DNA of 64,000 nucleotides from Anaeromassilibacillus senegalensis (GTDB taxonomy: Bacteria > Bacillota > Clostridia > Oscillospirales > Acutalibacteraceae): positions 62,001 through 126,000 of the forward strand of contig NZ_JAFBIT010000002.1 in the NCBI RefSeq assembly GCF_021531715.1, in the 5' to 3' direction. The notes below the pieces were generated by a model. It was given only the letters and a program-made list of their open reading frames with translations, did no database searches and was not told the origin of the DNA. Positions 1 through 8,098 of the stretch are shown here, piece after piece (the first letter of the stretch is position 1; every line of letters starts with the position of its first letter). A program made the translations under genes and the position numbers.

Positions 1-202
1 ATCTGTAATCGTCCACGAAGAAATGAACACCATTGGCACGATTAAGATCGTTGTCCTTGCTTCGTGTATCAGAGCAAGCAATCAGGGAGATTGCTGATAT
101 GTCAATCTCTTGCTTGCGGACAAGGGGAATATTCCACCGCCCCTGTCCCTCATAGGAATTCCGCATAAAAAGCGGATTTGCCCTCATATTTTTACCAGTC
201 AT
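1..202 (-). CDS. DUF4417 family protein, N-terminal part (runs off window)
   Basis: The leftward frame from ATG at 202 stays open to the window edge, giving 67 residues of the N-terminus. The residues GRWNIPLVRKQ followed by a VHFFVDDY-like stretch match my memory of DUF4417, a family common in phages and conjugative elements of Firmicutes with no established function. A GGAGC ribosome site lies about 11 bases before the ATG, inside the end of the small upstream ORF. With the ImmA and XRE genes just upstream it looks like the immunity end of an integrated element. The family call comes from memory of the motif; a profile search would settle it. Confidence 0.7.
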   Translation of the reverse strand, partial: MTGKNMRANPLFMRNSYEGQGRWNIPLVRKQEIDISAISLIACSDTRSKDNDLNRANGVHFFVDDYR

Positions 203-205
203 AAG

Positions 206-403
206 TTATTTTAGCTCCATTTCTGCGACAAATGCCGTCTTTTGTTTGTTCTGCCCATAGACTTCTGTTGCAGAATATGCTAAAATAATTGTGTCCGTTT
301 GGATATGTTTAGCATATTCCACACGAGAACACATTTGTTTGCTGCGCCAACAGCTTACAGATGTGTTTTTGTTTTTACCCTCAATAGAACCACCTCCCAT
401 CAT
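206..403 (-). CDS. small hypothetical protein in immunity operon
   Basis: Up to 65 residues, unrecognised, with no membrane segment or signal peptide. It is charged, with two cysteines near the start. The first ATG overlaps the ImmA stop codon, but no ribosome site precedes it. A strong GGAGG lies downstream at 393-397 and is spaced 7 bases from an in-frame ATT at 385, so translation may begin at this rare start. Its end covers the ribosome site of the DUF4417 gene, as in tightly coupled element operons. It may be a real coupled small gene or a chance frame. Confidence 0.45.
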   Translation of the reverse strand: MMGGGSIEGKNKNTSVSCWRSKQMCSRVEYAKHIQTDTIILAYSATEVYGQNKQKTAFVAEMELK

Positions 404-951
404 GATACACTTTGAAACAGGTTCAAGAGTGTTAGTTCATACTTGGTATACTCCGATGAGCCATATTGCAGCCATTTCTGATAATAGGAGTAAGCATAGC
501 AAGCAGCCTCAAAACTCACTTCAAAAATATCAGCAATATCCATTGGGTTATCCAGTTTCAACTTGTGTACGAGCACAGGGGGAACAAGTGCGTATTTTGC
601 AAAGAATTTCACTTCCTTTTCTGCCAGTTCACTATCCTCGCTGTGATCTAAAACGATATGACCTATTTCATGCATGATTGTATTGTTGATACGGCCATAT
701 TCTTTTTTATCGTTATAATAGATGTACCATTCTCCGATATTCTTCTCTACCGAAAATCCGTCCTCACTCTTTTTCAAGAGTAGCCAACGCTTACCTTCCG
801 GTATAGCTGAATAAGGAATGATCTTAACGCCCATCTTTGTTGCAAGTTCAAAACCATTAACGGGCACACAGGAAACATCGTATTTTACGAAAATATCGAC
901 AATGCTCCGCTTGATCTCCTCATATCTTGCATGTGATAAAGAAATTCCCAA
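400..951 (-). CDS. ImmA/IrrE family metallo-endopeptidase
   Basis: This 183-residue protein carries a zinc-peptidase motif HEIGHIVLDH near residue 92, in which the two histidines and glutamate bind metal and catalyse. In ImmA/IrrE proteins this peptidase cleaves a cognate XRE repressor, for example ICEBs1 ImmA acting on ImmR, and so switches an integrated element from silent to active. The repressor gene lies directly upstream with 2 bases between them, the classic pairing. The N-terminal 50 residues are helical and the C-terminus is a short helical region, the usual family size. Cytosolic. The role in derepressing an element is inferred from family and context. Confidence 0.9.
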   Translation of the reverse strand: MGISLSHARYEEIKRSIVDIFVKYDVSCVPVNGFELATKMGVKIIPYSAIPEGKRWLLLKKSEDGFSVEKNIGEWYIYYNDKKEYGRINNTIMHEIGHIVLDHSEDSELAEKEVKFFAKYALVPPVLVHKLKLDNPMDIADIFEVSFEAACYAYSYYQKWLQYGSSEYTKYELTLLNLFQSVS

Positions 952-953
952 TA

Positions 954-1265
954 TTACTCCTCCCCGAACAATGCGTTAATCAATTCTCTTTTTTCCTGCT
1001 CAGTCATGGAAGATGCGTTTCGTGCAATCAGACGGCGAATTCTGGGATGGTCGAATTCTTCACATTCAATACCAAGCAAGAAATCCGATGTGGTATGAAG
1101 AGCAGTGGCGATGTTCGCCAATGCATCCGGTTTTGGCTCCCTATCACCAGAAATGTATCTGGACATCACTGCCTCTGTTACTCCTATGCGTCCTGCTAAT
1201 TCTTTCTGTGTCATTCCACGTTTTTGCAAAGTTTCGGTTATGCGTGAACCTAATTCCTTTCCCAT
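954..1265 (-). CDS. XRE-family transcriptional repressor
   Basis: This 103-residue protein has a Cro/CI helix-turn-helix in residues 8-65 (ITETLQKRGMTQKELAGRIG, then the recognition-helix region VTEAVMSRYISGDREP). The short C-terminal tail is charged and could be the region cut by the ImmA peptidase encoded next. Start ATG at 1265 with AAAGGAG about 7 bases upstream. It is transcribed from a consensus promoter at 1307-1335 and probably represses that promoter. It heads the four-gene unit XRE, ImmA, small ORF, DUF4417. Confidence 0.9.
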   Translation of the reverse strand: MGKELGSRITETLQKRGMTQKELAGRIGVTEAVMSRYISGDREPKPDALANIATALHTTSDFLLGIECEEFDHPRIRRLIARNASSMTEQEKRELINALFGEE

Positions 1266-1306
1266 AGTGGCACTCCTTTCTGCGCTATCTTCGAATTGTC
1301 ACGATT

Positions 1307-1335
1307 ATTATACCCGCAACTTACCAAAATGTCAA
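1307..1335 (-). promoter_or_regulatory. sigma-A promoter of the XRE/ImmA unit
   Basis: On the minus strand TTGACA (1330-1335), a 17-base spacer and TATAAT (1307-1312): a perfect consensus. It sits about 40 bases upstream of the XRE start codon. Such a strong promoter in front of a repressor fits autoregulation; the operator itself is not obvious. Confidence 0.85.
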
Positions 1336-1385
1336 GATATATTGCCACATCAAAGGTTCGGCTTGCTCATCTGACTTTGTCAAAC

Positions 1386-1428
1386 AAAAAGGCGATACCT
1401 GGTAATGAAAACCAAGTATCGCCTTTTT
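1386..1428. terminator. bidirectional terminator
   Basis: The stem GGCGATACCTGGT / ACCAAGTATCGCC has one G-U-type mismatch, a short loop, an A-run on the left and a T-run on the right. It lies in the 263-base gap between the XRE gene and the metal ATPase and can end transcripts from either side. Nothing else was recognised in that gap apart from the XRE promoter. Confidence 0.8.
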
Positions 1429-1528
1429 ATCGCACTCCTGTACGGCAGCTACACTATACCGGTAATGCTCTCATACTGTTTTATTGGAAGCCCCCGCACA
1501 GGAGCCTCTTCTATTCTGAATTTCTATA

Positions 1529-3550
1529 TCATTTCGCCTTAAACTTCAAAATGCGGAGCGTGTTGAGGACGGTCAGGGCGGTCACGCCGACGTCGGCGAA
1601 AACACCGACCCACATCGGCACAAAGCCGAACGGCGTGCAGAAAATCACAGCCGCCTTGACGGCAAGCGCAAAGCCAATATTGAAGCGGATGACGCGCATA
1701 CAGCGCCGCGCAAGACGGATCGCACGCGGGAGCAGCGAGAGGTTGCCGCCGGAAAGCACAGCGTCCGCCGTTTCGATTGCCGCCTGCGAGCCGAGGCCGA
1801 TCGCCACGCCGCAGTCCGATGCCGCGAGCACCGGCGCGTCATTGACGCCGTCGCCGACAAACACGCGCACCCCCTGCATCTTTTCAACCTCTGACGCCTT
1901 ATCCTGCGGCAGCAGCCCGGCGCGGTATTCGGTGATGCCCACCTGCGCAGAGACCGCCTTGGCCGCCGCTTCGTTGTCACCCGTCAGCATCACGACATGC
2001 TCGACGCCGCTCGCACGCAGCGCGGCGACCGCCTCCTTGGAATCGGGCTTTACGGTGTCCGTGAGGGTAATCGCGCCCACAGCCCGTCCATCCGCCGCGA
2101 TCGCCACGGTGCATTCCGGCAGATTGGAAACGTCGACACCATTTTCCGCAAGGAAGCTCCGGCGCCCGGCAAAAACGGTTTTACCCCCGATCACCGCGCG
2201 GATGCCGCGTCCTGCGATTTCGTTGATCTCGTCGGCCTGCGGCGCTTCACCCGCTGCCTCGCGGATCGCCTTTGCAACCGGATGCGTGGAAAGCGCTTCG
2301 GCCGAAGCTGCGAGCTTCAAAAGCGCCTGTTCCGAAACACCGTCCACCGTCCAAATTTCGGAGACGGAGAGCGTACCGGTCGTGATGGTTCCGGTCTTAT
2401 CGAGCACGACCGTTTCGGTTTTCGCGAGCGCTTCAAGATACTTGCCGCCCTTGACAAGCATACCGTTCGCGGATTCCACACCGATGCCCGCAAAGAAGCC
2501 GAGCGGTACGGAGATCACAAGCGCGCACGGACAGGACGCAACGAGCATCACGAGCGCGCGGTACAGCCAGATTTGAAAGACACCGAGCCCGAAGAGCGGC
2601 GGCAGCACCGCCACCAGAACCGCCAGCACCAGCACAATCGGCGTATAAACGCGCGCAAAGCGCGTGATGAGCTTTTCCGCGCTGCCCTTGCGTGCGGAAG
2701 ATTCTTCAATCATACGGAGAATACGGCTCGCGGTGGAATCCTCAAATGCGCTCATAACCTCGAGCGTCAGCTTGGCGCTGCCGTTCACACCGCCGGAAAG
2801 CACGCTGTCTCCCGGTGCAACCTCCACTGGCACGCTTTCGCCGGTCAGCGCCGCATTGTCGATGTACGAACTGCCCGTCGTGATGACGCCGTCGAGCGGG
2901 ATGCGTTCAAACGGGTGGACGACAACCGTCTCGCCGACCGCCACCTCAGACGGCGAAACCGTCTGCTCCGCGCCTTCACGCAGGACACGCGCCGTATCGG
3001 GCCGCATCTCGGTCAGTGCCGCGATGCTCCGGCGCGACCGGTGCTCCGCGATCTCCTCGGCCATCTCGCCGATGTTGAAGAGGATTGCGACCGCCGCCGC
3101 CTCGCCGAATTCACCGAGGCAGAACGCCGTGACAATCGCGATGGACATCAGAACGTTTTCGGTGAAATTGAGCTTCACAAGATTTTTCACACCGTCCAGA
3201 AAAACGTCATAACCCGCAAGCACCGCCGCCAGGCCATGCACCACCGCTGCCGCCCAGATCGGCAGATGCAGCACATGCTCGAAGATCAGGCCGACCGCAA
3301 AAAGCGCGACGGCAACCGGAAGTACCCATTTGGGCGCCTCCTCGTCGTGGTGGTGGTCGTGTCCGCACGCGCAGCCGCCTTCATGGTCATGATCGTGGTC
3401 GTGTCCGCACGCGCAGCCATCTTTATGGTCATGATTGTGATCATGGTGCTCGTGTTCACAGCAGGCCTGTCTATGGCCGTGATGGTCATGATGTTCGTGT
3501 TCCTCATGCTCATGCGCGCAGCAGGCGCATGTCTTGTTCTCCTTTGCCAT
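1529..3550 (-). CDS. heavy-metal P1B-type ATPase (Cd/Zn/Pb efflux)
   Basis: This 673-residue pump exports soft divalent metals across the cytoplasmic membrane using ATP. The first 70 residues are an extreme His/Asp/Cys-rich metal-binding tail with repeated HDHDHD-like runs and three CAC motifs, in place of a folded heavy-metal domain. Then come membrane helices, the actuator TGES loop, the ion-site helix with CPC (SCPCALVISVP), the phosphorylation motif DKTGTIT, MLTGDN and the hinge GDGVNDAP. CPC places it in the CadA/ZntA group (P1B-2), though the exact metal is inference. ATG at 3550 is chosen because AAAGGG lies 9 bases upstream; an upstream in-frame TTG at 3559 has no usable ribosome site. 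It lies 68 bases after the ArsR-type regulator, probably one operon. Confidence 0.93.
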   Translation of the reverse strand: MAKENKTCACCAHEHEEHEHHDHHGHRQACCEHEHHDHNHDHKDGCACGHDHDHDHEGGCACGHDHHHDEEAPKWVLPVAVALFAVGLIFEHVLHLPIWAAAVVHGLAAVLAGYDVFLDGVKNLVKLNFTENVLMSIAIVTAFCLGEFGEAAAVAILFNIGEMAEEIAEHRSRRSIAALTEMRPDTARVLREGAEQTVSPSEVAVGETVVVHPFERIPLDGVITTGSSYIDNAALTGESVPVEVAPGDSVLSGGVNGSAKLTLEVMSAFEDSTASRILRMIEESSARKGSAEKLITRFARVYTPIVLVLAVLVAVLPPLFGLGVFQIWLYRALVMLVASCPCALVISVPLGFFAGIGVESANGMLVKGGKYLEALAKTETVVLDKTGTITTGTLSVSEIWTVDGVSEQALLKLAASAEALSTHPVAKAIREAAGEAPQADEINEIAGRGIRAVIGGKTVFAGRRSFLAENGVDVSNLPECTVAIAADGRAVGAITLTDTVKPDSKEAVAALRASGVEHVVMLTGDNEAAAKAVSAQVGITEYRAGLLPQDKASEVEKMQGVRVFVGDGVNDAPVLAASDCGVAIGLGSQAAIETADAVLSGGNLSLLPRAIRLARRCMRVIRFNIGFALAVKAAVIFCTPFGFVPMWVGVFADVGVTALTVLNTLRILKFKAK

Positions 3551-3618
3551 ATCCTTCAACCCTTTCGCAATATATGTTCATTTATTCATATCTCAAACAA
3601 AAGAATGCGCCTTGCGGC

Positions 3619-4017
3619 TCATTCTGAAATATGCTCAAGCCCCATCAGGTAGATTTCACGCACATGCGCATCATCCAGCGAATAATACGACTGCTTGCCG
3701 TCGCGCTTGACCTTGACAAGATGCGCATTGCGAAGCAACCGGAGCTGGTGGGAGATCGCCGACTGCCCCATTTCGAGCAGCTCTGCGATTTCGCAGACAC
3801 ACAGTTCCTTCTGAAACAGCACGCACATGATCCGAATGCGTGTCGTATCGCCGAACACCTTGAACAGCTCCGCGAGCTGGAACAGCGTGTCGAGCGGCGG
3901 AATTTCCGCTTTCACCGCATTCAAATCGCCGTGCGCATGATCGCCCGGACAGAGTACCTCTTTTTTTTCTTTTTCTTTCTTTCCGGACTTTGCCTTTTCC
4001 TTATCCTTTTTCGCCAT
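3619..4017 (-). CDS. ArsR/SmtB-family metal-responsive repressor (CadC/CzrA-like)
   Basis: A 132-residue winged-helix dimer-type repressor. After a lysine-rich leader come CPGDH, then a helix-turn-helix with ELCVCE at the alpha3 position, the metal-sensing cysteine pair of CadC/ArsR proteins. The DNA-reading stretch is MGQSAISHQLRLLRNAHLV. The C-terminal helix DDAHVREIYLMGLEH has the spacing of the alpha5 zinc site of SmtB/CzrA. Both a thiolate and an alpha5 site may therefore be present, as in CadC. It should release its operator (4067-4090) on binding Cd, Pb or Zn and so derepress itself and the ATPase downstream. Confidence 0.92.
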   Translation of the reverse strand: MAKKDKEKAKSGKKEKEKKEVLCPGDHAHGDLNAVKAEIPPLDTLFQLAELFKVFGDTTRIRIMCVLFQKELCVCEIAELLEMGQSAISHQLRLLRNAHLVKVKRDGKQSYYSLDDAHVREIYLMGLEHISE

Positions 4018-4066
4018 GTCCTTTTCCTCCTATCCGGAACGCGGCAATCTGCTTTTTCAATCTTAT

Positions 4067-4090
4067 ACAAATGAACAACTATTCATTTGT
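4067..4090. promoter_or_regulatory. SmtB/CadC-type 12-2-12 operator
   Basis: The inverted repeat ACAAATGAACAACTATTCATTTGT contains the core TGAACA-N2-TATTCA, which matches the known ArsR/SmtB-family operator pattern as I recall it. It lies about 50 bases upstream of the repressor start codon, so it should control the repressor and ATPase operon. A weaker element with two TTCAT units in direct orientation sits at 3575-3591 between the two genes. Confidence 0.85.
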
Positions 4091-4128
4091 TAATTTGATT
4101 ATAGCACGTTTTTTTCGCCTGTCAAGAC

Positions 4129-4404
4129 TTATTTCCCGATCTTACCATCCTTTTTTGTTTTGCACAGCACATCACACAGCGCCTCACAGCCGCGCAGAAC
4201 GTCCCGGTACGTCTCGTCGAAATCCCCGGTGTACCACGGGTCGGCGATGCTCCGCCGTTCGCCTGCAAACTCCAGCAGCAGGCGTACCTTGTTTGCCGGG
4301 TCACCGCCTGTAATGCGCTCGATGCCGCGCAAATTGGACGTATCCATCGCGATCAGATATGATGGTGAATCCCAGCGTTCTATCGCAAAGGTTATCGGCG
4401 CCAA
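4129..4404 (-). pseudogene. low-molecular-weight protein-tyrosine phosphatase, C-terminal remnant
   Basis: About 91 residues match only the C-terminal half of LMW-PTP: the IAMDTSN region, KVRLLLEFA, and the DPWYTGDFDETY motif holding the general-acid aspartate. The N-terminal P-loop with the nucleophilic cysteine is absent, so it cannot be active. Homology breaks near 4392-4404, where unrelated rightward coding (4388-4489) begins. The gene was most likely cut by the mobile-element debris to its right. Confidence 0.8.
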
Positions 4405-4489
4405 GTCTCAGAGCAGTGTAGAAAGCAAAATCGGGCGTATGCGCCGTATTCTGCAGCAGTATGTAACCCGCGAAGATATTCTCGGTTAA
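4388..4489 (+). pseudogene. unidentified C-terminal protein scrap
   Basis: A short rightward frame ending in SKIGRMRRILQQYVTREDILG and a stop looks protein-like (charged helix) but has no start or ribosome site. It begins exactly where the phosphatase homology ends, so it is probably the tail of a gene carried in with the inserted DNA. Family not recognised. Confidence 0.3.
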
Positions 4490-4576
4490 GCCCATTTCCT
4501 CTTTCCAATCGGCAGCGGTTCACATGTGGTTCCGCTGCTGAAACACTATTGACAGTATCCACTATATTTATACAAA

Positions 4577-4615
4577 GAACGCCTCACTACCGGTTTTTTA
4601 CCAGCAGTGAGGCGC
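4577..4615. repeat. inverted repeat / possible terminator
   Basis: CGCCTCACT and AGTGAGGCG form a stem around an 18-20 base centre with a T-run in the loop. It could be a terminator of an old gene or an inverted repeat belonging to the mobile debris. It lies in the otherwise empty 4490-4631 stretch. Confidence 0.4.
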
Positions 4616-4631
4616 TACCATTAACATACAT

Positions 4632-4903
4632 TTGATTATTTTGAAATCGCACCCCATCAACAAACAACGTATTTACCTGACAGAAGGCCCAGAGGGGTTT
4701 GCCATCGAGCGTCGTGGCCGCCACAGTACCAACAGGTCGAAGGAACTTCCGAAAAAAGTGGAGGAAGATCTGTTGGCTGAAGTACAGCGGCTGCGAGCGG
4801 AGAACGAATACCTAAAAAACTTACAAGCCTTGGTTTTGGAAGACGAGCGGCGCCAGCACAAAAAACGCAGGTAGTTCAAAAGCTAAGGCAAAGACATTCT
4901 CTT
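4632..4903 (+). pseudogene. IS3-family transposase remnant (OrfA C-terminus and start of OrfB)
   Basis: The first frame keeps only the C-terminal part of IS3 OrfA: the GPEGFAIERRGR segment and the leucine-zipper-like helix VEEDLLAEVQRLRAENEYLKN. In the overlapping frame VVQKLRQRHSL is the usual start of OrfB, but 11 residues later the sequence changes to relaxase. The DNA-binding half of OrfA and the DDE catalytic core of OrfB are both missing, so it is inactive. Confidence 0.75.
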
Positions 4904-5284
4904 GATCCTCAGAAGACGGATGATGCCCTCTATGTTTCGTCCTATGGATGTGCTGCCAGTGATGCCGCAGCGAAGGAATTTGAGTGGACAAGAAACCTTG
5001 CAGTCCAACAAGGAATGCAGATGCCAAAGGTGATCGCTCGACACCTCATTCAGTCATTTGATGTGGGAGAAGTTTCACCGGAACAAGCTCATAAGATCGG
5101 CAAACAATTCGTTGATGAATGGCTCAAAGGCAGGTACGAATATGTGATCGCAACCCACATAGACAAGGGGCATTGTCATAATCATATTATCTTCAATGCC
5201 GTCAACTATGTGGACTTCCATGCGTACCGGAGCAATAAGCAACCTTGCATGATGGATCTTCCCATTGGTCAGATAGCAGCATAA
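4904..5284 (+). pseudogene. MobA-type relaxase fragment fused in frame to the IS3 scrap
   Basis: About 126 residues match the N-terminal part of relaxases of mobilisable elements: VSSYGC, FEWTR, ARHLIQSF, and the metal-binding triad HIDKGHCHNHIIFN. The usual catalytic tyrosine region at the start and all residues after YRSNK are missing; the reading frame ends at TAA 5282-5284. It is joined in frame to the IS3 OrfB start, so two mobile elements were recombined here. The remnant marks loss of an integrative or mobilisable element next to the left-hand immunity genes. Confidence 0.75.
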
Positions 5285-5313
5285 AGGCGGTGGCGGGAAC
5301 CTCCCGTCACCGC
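5285..5313 (-). terminator. terminator of the leftward lipoprotein gene
   Basis: GGCGGTGACGGGAGG and CCCGCCACCGCC (minus-strand sense) form a long GC stem followed by TTTATG. It lies just after the end of the 5372-6763 gene and probably ends the leftward accessory transcript. Confidence 0.65.
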
Positions 5314-5371
5314 CGCCCTGCTTGCAGGGCATCGAAGCTTGCTCTGGAAGCAGCATCCTGCCGGCTGCTGG

Positions 5372-6763
5372 TCAATCCGTACCGGCACGGACAAAGGGCT
5401 GCTCCTCATCGAACAGGGTATCGACCAGTACCATATCGTTACCGTTGACGGATACCCCATATTCCGCCTCAGTGCCGTCTTCATAGGTCAGATAAAGAAC
5501 ACCGTCTGTCACAATGTAGGTGAAGGGACACTGCTCGACGATCATATCGTGGACACCGGTGAGGTCCTCGTTGAAGGTAATGTGATCGGGCCAATCGTCG
5601 GTACGGTCCCAGCTGCCGATCATCTCTGCCATAAGCGCCTTGTCGGCGGCAGAAGCGGCTTCTGCGGCAGCGGCCGCGGCGGCAGCTTCGGCTTCGGCTG
5701 CGGCTTCTGCCGCGTCATAGAGAGACTGCAGATCGAAGCACGCGCCCAGGCACAGCTTAGAGTTCGGATTCTCAATGACGGCCTCCACGGGACTCTTGGT
5801 CCTGGGATAGAACAATGCGCAGCACTCCACCGTTTCACCGGGGGCCAAATTATAGTCATCGTACGCCTCGTTGTCGGCTCTGACATCCCCGTCAGCGACA
5901 TCAAAGTAGTTGGCATAGTGCAGGCTCACGCCGTCCTGAAACAGTATCACGTCGATCAGCATAGCAGCAGTTCTTTCTTCCTCGCCCTTATTGGTAACGG
6001 TAAGGTTTACCCGAACCAGATCTCTGCCGTCACGATCCTTGGTCAGTTCAATGCCGTTGATGGAGGTCTCGCTGTCCACAGGGAAATCGAATTGGCCGGA
6101 AGCAGACATGCCGGAAGTATAGGTGGGGTCGGTGATGGCGGGCAGCTCAAAGGGTTCCGGTGCGCCCATGAGATTGTTGGGATCGATCTCAAACTCAAAA
6201 GGTTCCACATCATTTTCGCTGTACATCCAACTGCCGACCATAACGAAGCAGGATACCTTGACAACGCCGCCGTTGGGATTCCAGCGAATATTGATGGTGT
6301 TCCGGTTTGTGCAGCCGGGCTGGACATACAGTGTGCGGTTCAGATCCTCAGGAATCGCGTCCTCATCATCGTTCCTGAAATCGTAGGTTTTGCATTCCTC
6401 CCCGTCCTGGGTAATGCTGAGGAAATTCAGGACATAGCCGGGAGCATGACCGTTGGCGGTATCGTCGGTATTGGTGTAGTCGTAGTAGATACGCAGCAGG
6501 TCTTCGCCACTGTCATTGCTGGTAGCTTCCGCGCCTACGATCTTGATCCGGGCGTTGCCGTACTGGGTAAACGTGTGGGTTAACGCAGTATCTTCCGTTT
6601 CTTCGTCCGTGGGTTCGGCAGTAGCAGCGCTGTCGGAAGTCTCCGGCTGATTAGAGGTTTCCGGCTGATTGGAAGTCTCCGGCTGATCGGCATCTTTTCC
6701 TCCGCAGGCAGCCATGGACAGAACCATAACAAGCACCAGCAGCAAAGCAATTGTTTTCTTCAT
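5372..6763 (-). CDS. lipoprotein with DUF5067-like region and C-terminal lipocalin-like domain
   Basis: A 463-residue secreted lipoprotein: signal peptide MKKTIALLLVLVMVLSMAAC with lipid-anchored Cys at about residue 20. A tandem QPETSN linker follows, then a beta-rich region to about residue 330. Within that region the segment VILFQDGVSLHYANYFD resembles DUF5067. An Ala/Glu-rich helix (about 345-380) leads to a last domain of about 80 residues starting MIGSWDRTDDWPDHITF, which resembles short lipocalin-like domains. Start ATG at 6763 follows GGAGGAAGGAAT. It is the last gene of the leftward cluster. Function unknown; an outer-surface sensing or binding role is inference. Confidence 0.8.
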   Translation of the reverse strand: MKKTIALLLVLVMVLSMAACGGKDADQPETSNQPETSNQPETSDSAATAEPTDEETEDTALTHTFTQYGNARIKIVGAEATSNDSGEDLLRIYYDYTNTDDTANGHAPGYVLNFLSITQDGEECKTYDFRNDDEDAIPEDLNRTLYVQPGCTNRNTINIRWNPNGGVVKVSCFVMVGSWMYSENDVEPFEFEIDPNNLMGAPEPFELPAITDPTYTSGMSASGQFDFPVDSETSINGIELTKDRDGRDLVRVNLTVTNKGEEERTAAMLIDVILFQDGVSLHYANYFDVADGDVRADNEAYDDYNLAPGETVECCALFYPRTKSPVEAVIENPNSKLCLGACFDLQSLYDAAEAAAEAEAAAAAAAAEAASAADKALMAEMIGSWDRTDDWPDHITFNEDLTGVHDMIVEQCPFTYIVTDGVLYLTYEDGTEAEYGVSVNGNDMVLVDTLFDEEQPFVRAGTD

Positions 6764-6789
6764 ATTCCTTCCTCCTTCGGGAACCGTCA

Positions 6790-7638
6790 TCATTCGATTC
6801 TGGCTTCTGCTTCATCAGCAAGACGGCTGTACTGGGCAAGACCGCTGGTTGCGGCATCGTCCACCTTGTTCATTGCGTCAGCCACTTTGGCCGCGGCATC
6901 TTCGGGAATCTCTCCGTTCTTCGCGGCCTTGATGGCCGCGCCGAACATACTGCCCACAGCCTTCAGCGCTTCGCCTTCCCGCTTCTGCTGCGTGGAAGGA
7001 CCGAACTGGAACATACCCTTGGTATCATCATTTACACCGAAAATGTGATCAAAATGCCGGATAATGTTTTCCGCATAGCGTGTCACATCTTTCTCATCAA
7101 GCCGGATGGTAATCTCCCCGGAAACATAGGGGTGCGCTCTCAGACCATTGGGGATCTGGTTGGGATTCATCTGCTCTCCCACCAGAGTGATTTTCACGCC
7201 GCCCTCTTTGAATTCCTTCTCCTTGCCTTTTTCGGCAGGCTCCGTTTCGATTCTGTAAAGCTCGTACTTGGCTACCTGGTCATAGCGGAACAGTTCCTTG
7301 GGATACTTGCTGTCTTTGTCGCTGTTATAGACCCGGAACATGCCAACCTCATCATAGAAGATGATGCCTTGCCTGCTGGCGCTGGGGAGACGGTAGCCCT
7401 TCAGCGTGCTGAGAGATTCCACCAGCTTGCCCTGGCGCTTCATGTACTCCATGTGTCCCAGCAGCTCGTCCTTGGTATAACGGTATACCTGGAGATACTG
7501 GGAACAGCCGCGTCTGCAATCGTGGCAGATGAACTCATCGTTCTTGATTTTGTCGCGCTGCAGCATGCCCACTTCCTTGCCGCAGAAAGCACAGGTCTGC
7601 TTACCGAATTTCTTCTTGAACCAATCGCCAATACTCAT
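6790..7638 (-). CDS. DUF4428 zinc-ribbon protein, paralogue 1
   Basis: A 282-residue protein. The N-terminal four-cysteine ribbon (CAFCGKEVG ... CHDC) matches DUF4428. A beta-rich middle domain (about 80-210) follows, resembling the PH-like part of the two other copies at 8099 and 15364. It differs from them in lacking the C-terminal zinc ribbon and instead ends in an Ala-rich helix. It has no signal peptide or membrane helix, so it is probably cytosolic, perhaps at the membrane face. ATG 7638 follows GGAGG at 7-base spacing. The leader (7655-7677) is nearly the same as that of the receiver gene at 9434. Confidence 0.8.
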   Translation of the reverse strand: MSIGDWFKKKFGKQTCAFCGKEVGMLQRDKIKNDEFICHDCRRGCSQYLQVYRYTKDELLGHMEYMKRQGKLVESLSTLKGYRLPSASRQGIIFYDEVGMFRVYNSDKDSKYPKELFRYDQVAKYELYRIETEPAEKGKEKEFKEGGVKITLVGEQMNPNQIPNGLRAHPYVSGEITIRLDEKDVTRYAENIIRHFDHIFGVNDDTKGMFQFGPSTQQKREGEALKAVGSMFGAAIKAAKNGEIPEDAAAKVADAMNKVDDAATSGLAQYSRLADEAEARIE

Positions 7639-7767
7639 AATAATACCTCCGTTTCAGAATGTTAAATAGACAACATCTTCTTTATTTCCAGGGATATGCA
7701 TGAGATCAATCCATCGGATTGACTCTCCCCGGTATTCGATTATGACTGCCGCACGCCTGATCTAAAA

Positions 7768-8098
7768 TCAGTTCAGCCGGAACAGAAGGAATTCATCTGG
7801 GTCCAGGTCGGTAATGTAAGAACCGTCCGGCCACTCCAAACGGCTATTCGCCATGCTCACCACACAGCCGTCGTAGCCGACGGGCACCAGGAACTCCTCG
7901 ACAATGGTGAATTTGCACTCATGGTTTCCGTACTCGTCCTCATACCAATCACTCCAGGTGCCAGCTTGATCGAAATAATAGGCATCCATCTCCTGACCGT
8001 TATGGATGACGGTATACCGGTACTGACTGTAAGTATCCGTTTCTTCGACCAGCTCAGCGGTATCGTCCAGGAGCTTTGTGTTGTAACAGTCCAGTGAT
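7768..8098 (-). pseudogene. orphan C-terminal coding fragment
   Basis: About 110 residues, acidic and aromatic-rich (for example CYNTKLLDDTAEL and WSDWYEDEYGN), read clearly as protein but have no start codon or ribosome site of their own. The frame opens immediately after the stop codon of the DUF4428 gene at 8099. It is probably the tail of a lost gene joined by deletion. An alternative is that a frameshift near 8099 removed a natural C-terminal domain from paralogue 2, but that gene already ends in a complete zinc ribbon. Not recognised. Confidence 0.5.

Noticed and set aside
1997-3652. Long rightward open frame (551 codons) antisense to the metal ATPase
   Set aside because: It is the mirror of GC-rich, His-rich codons of a clear gene; composition is Arg/His-rich, and there is no ribosome site or family.
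1-5284. One intact prophage or conjugative element at the left end
   Set aside because: Immunity genes and relaxase/IS3 scraps are separated by a normal metal-efflux operon, and the scraps are truncated; they cannot be shown to belong to one element from this window.
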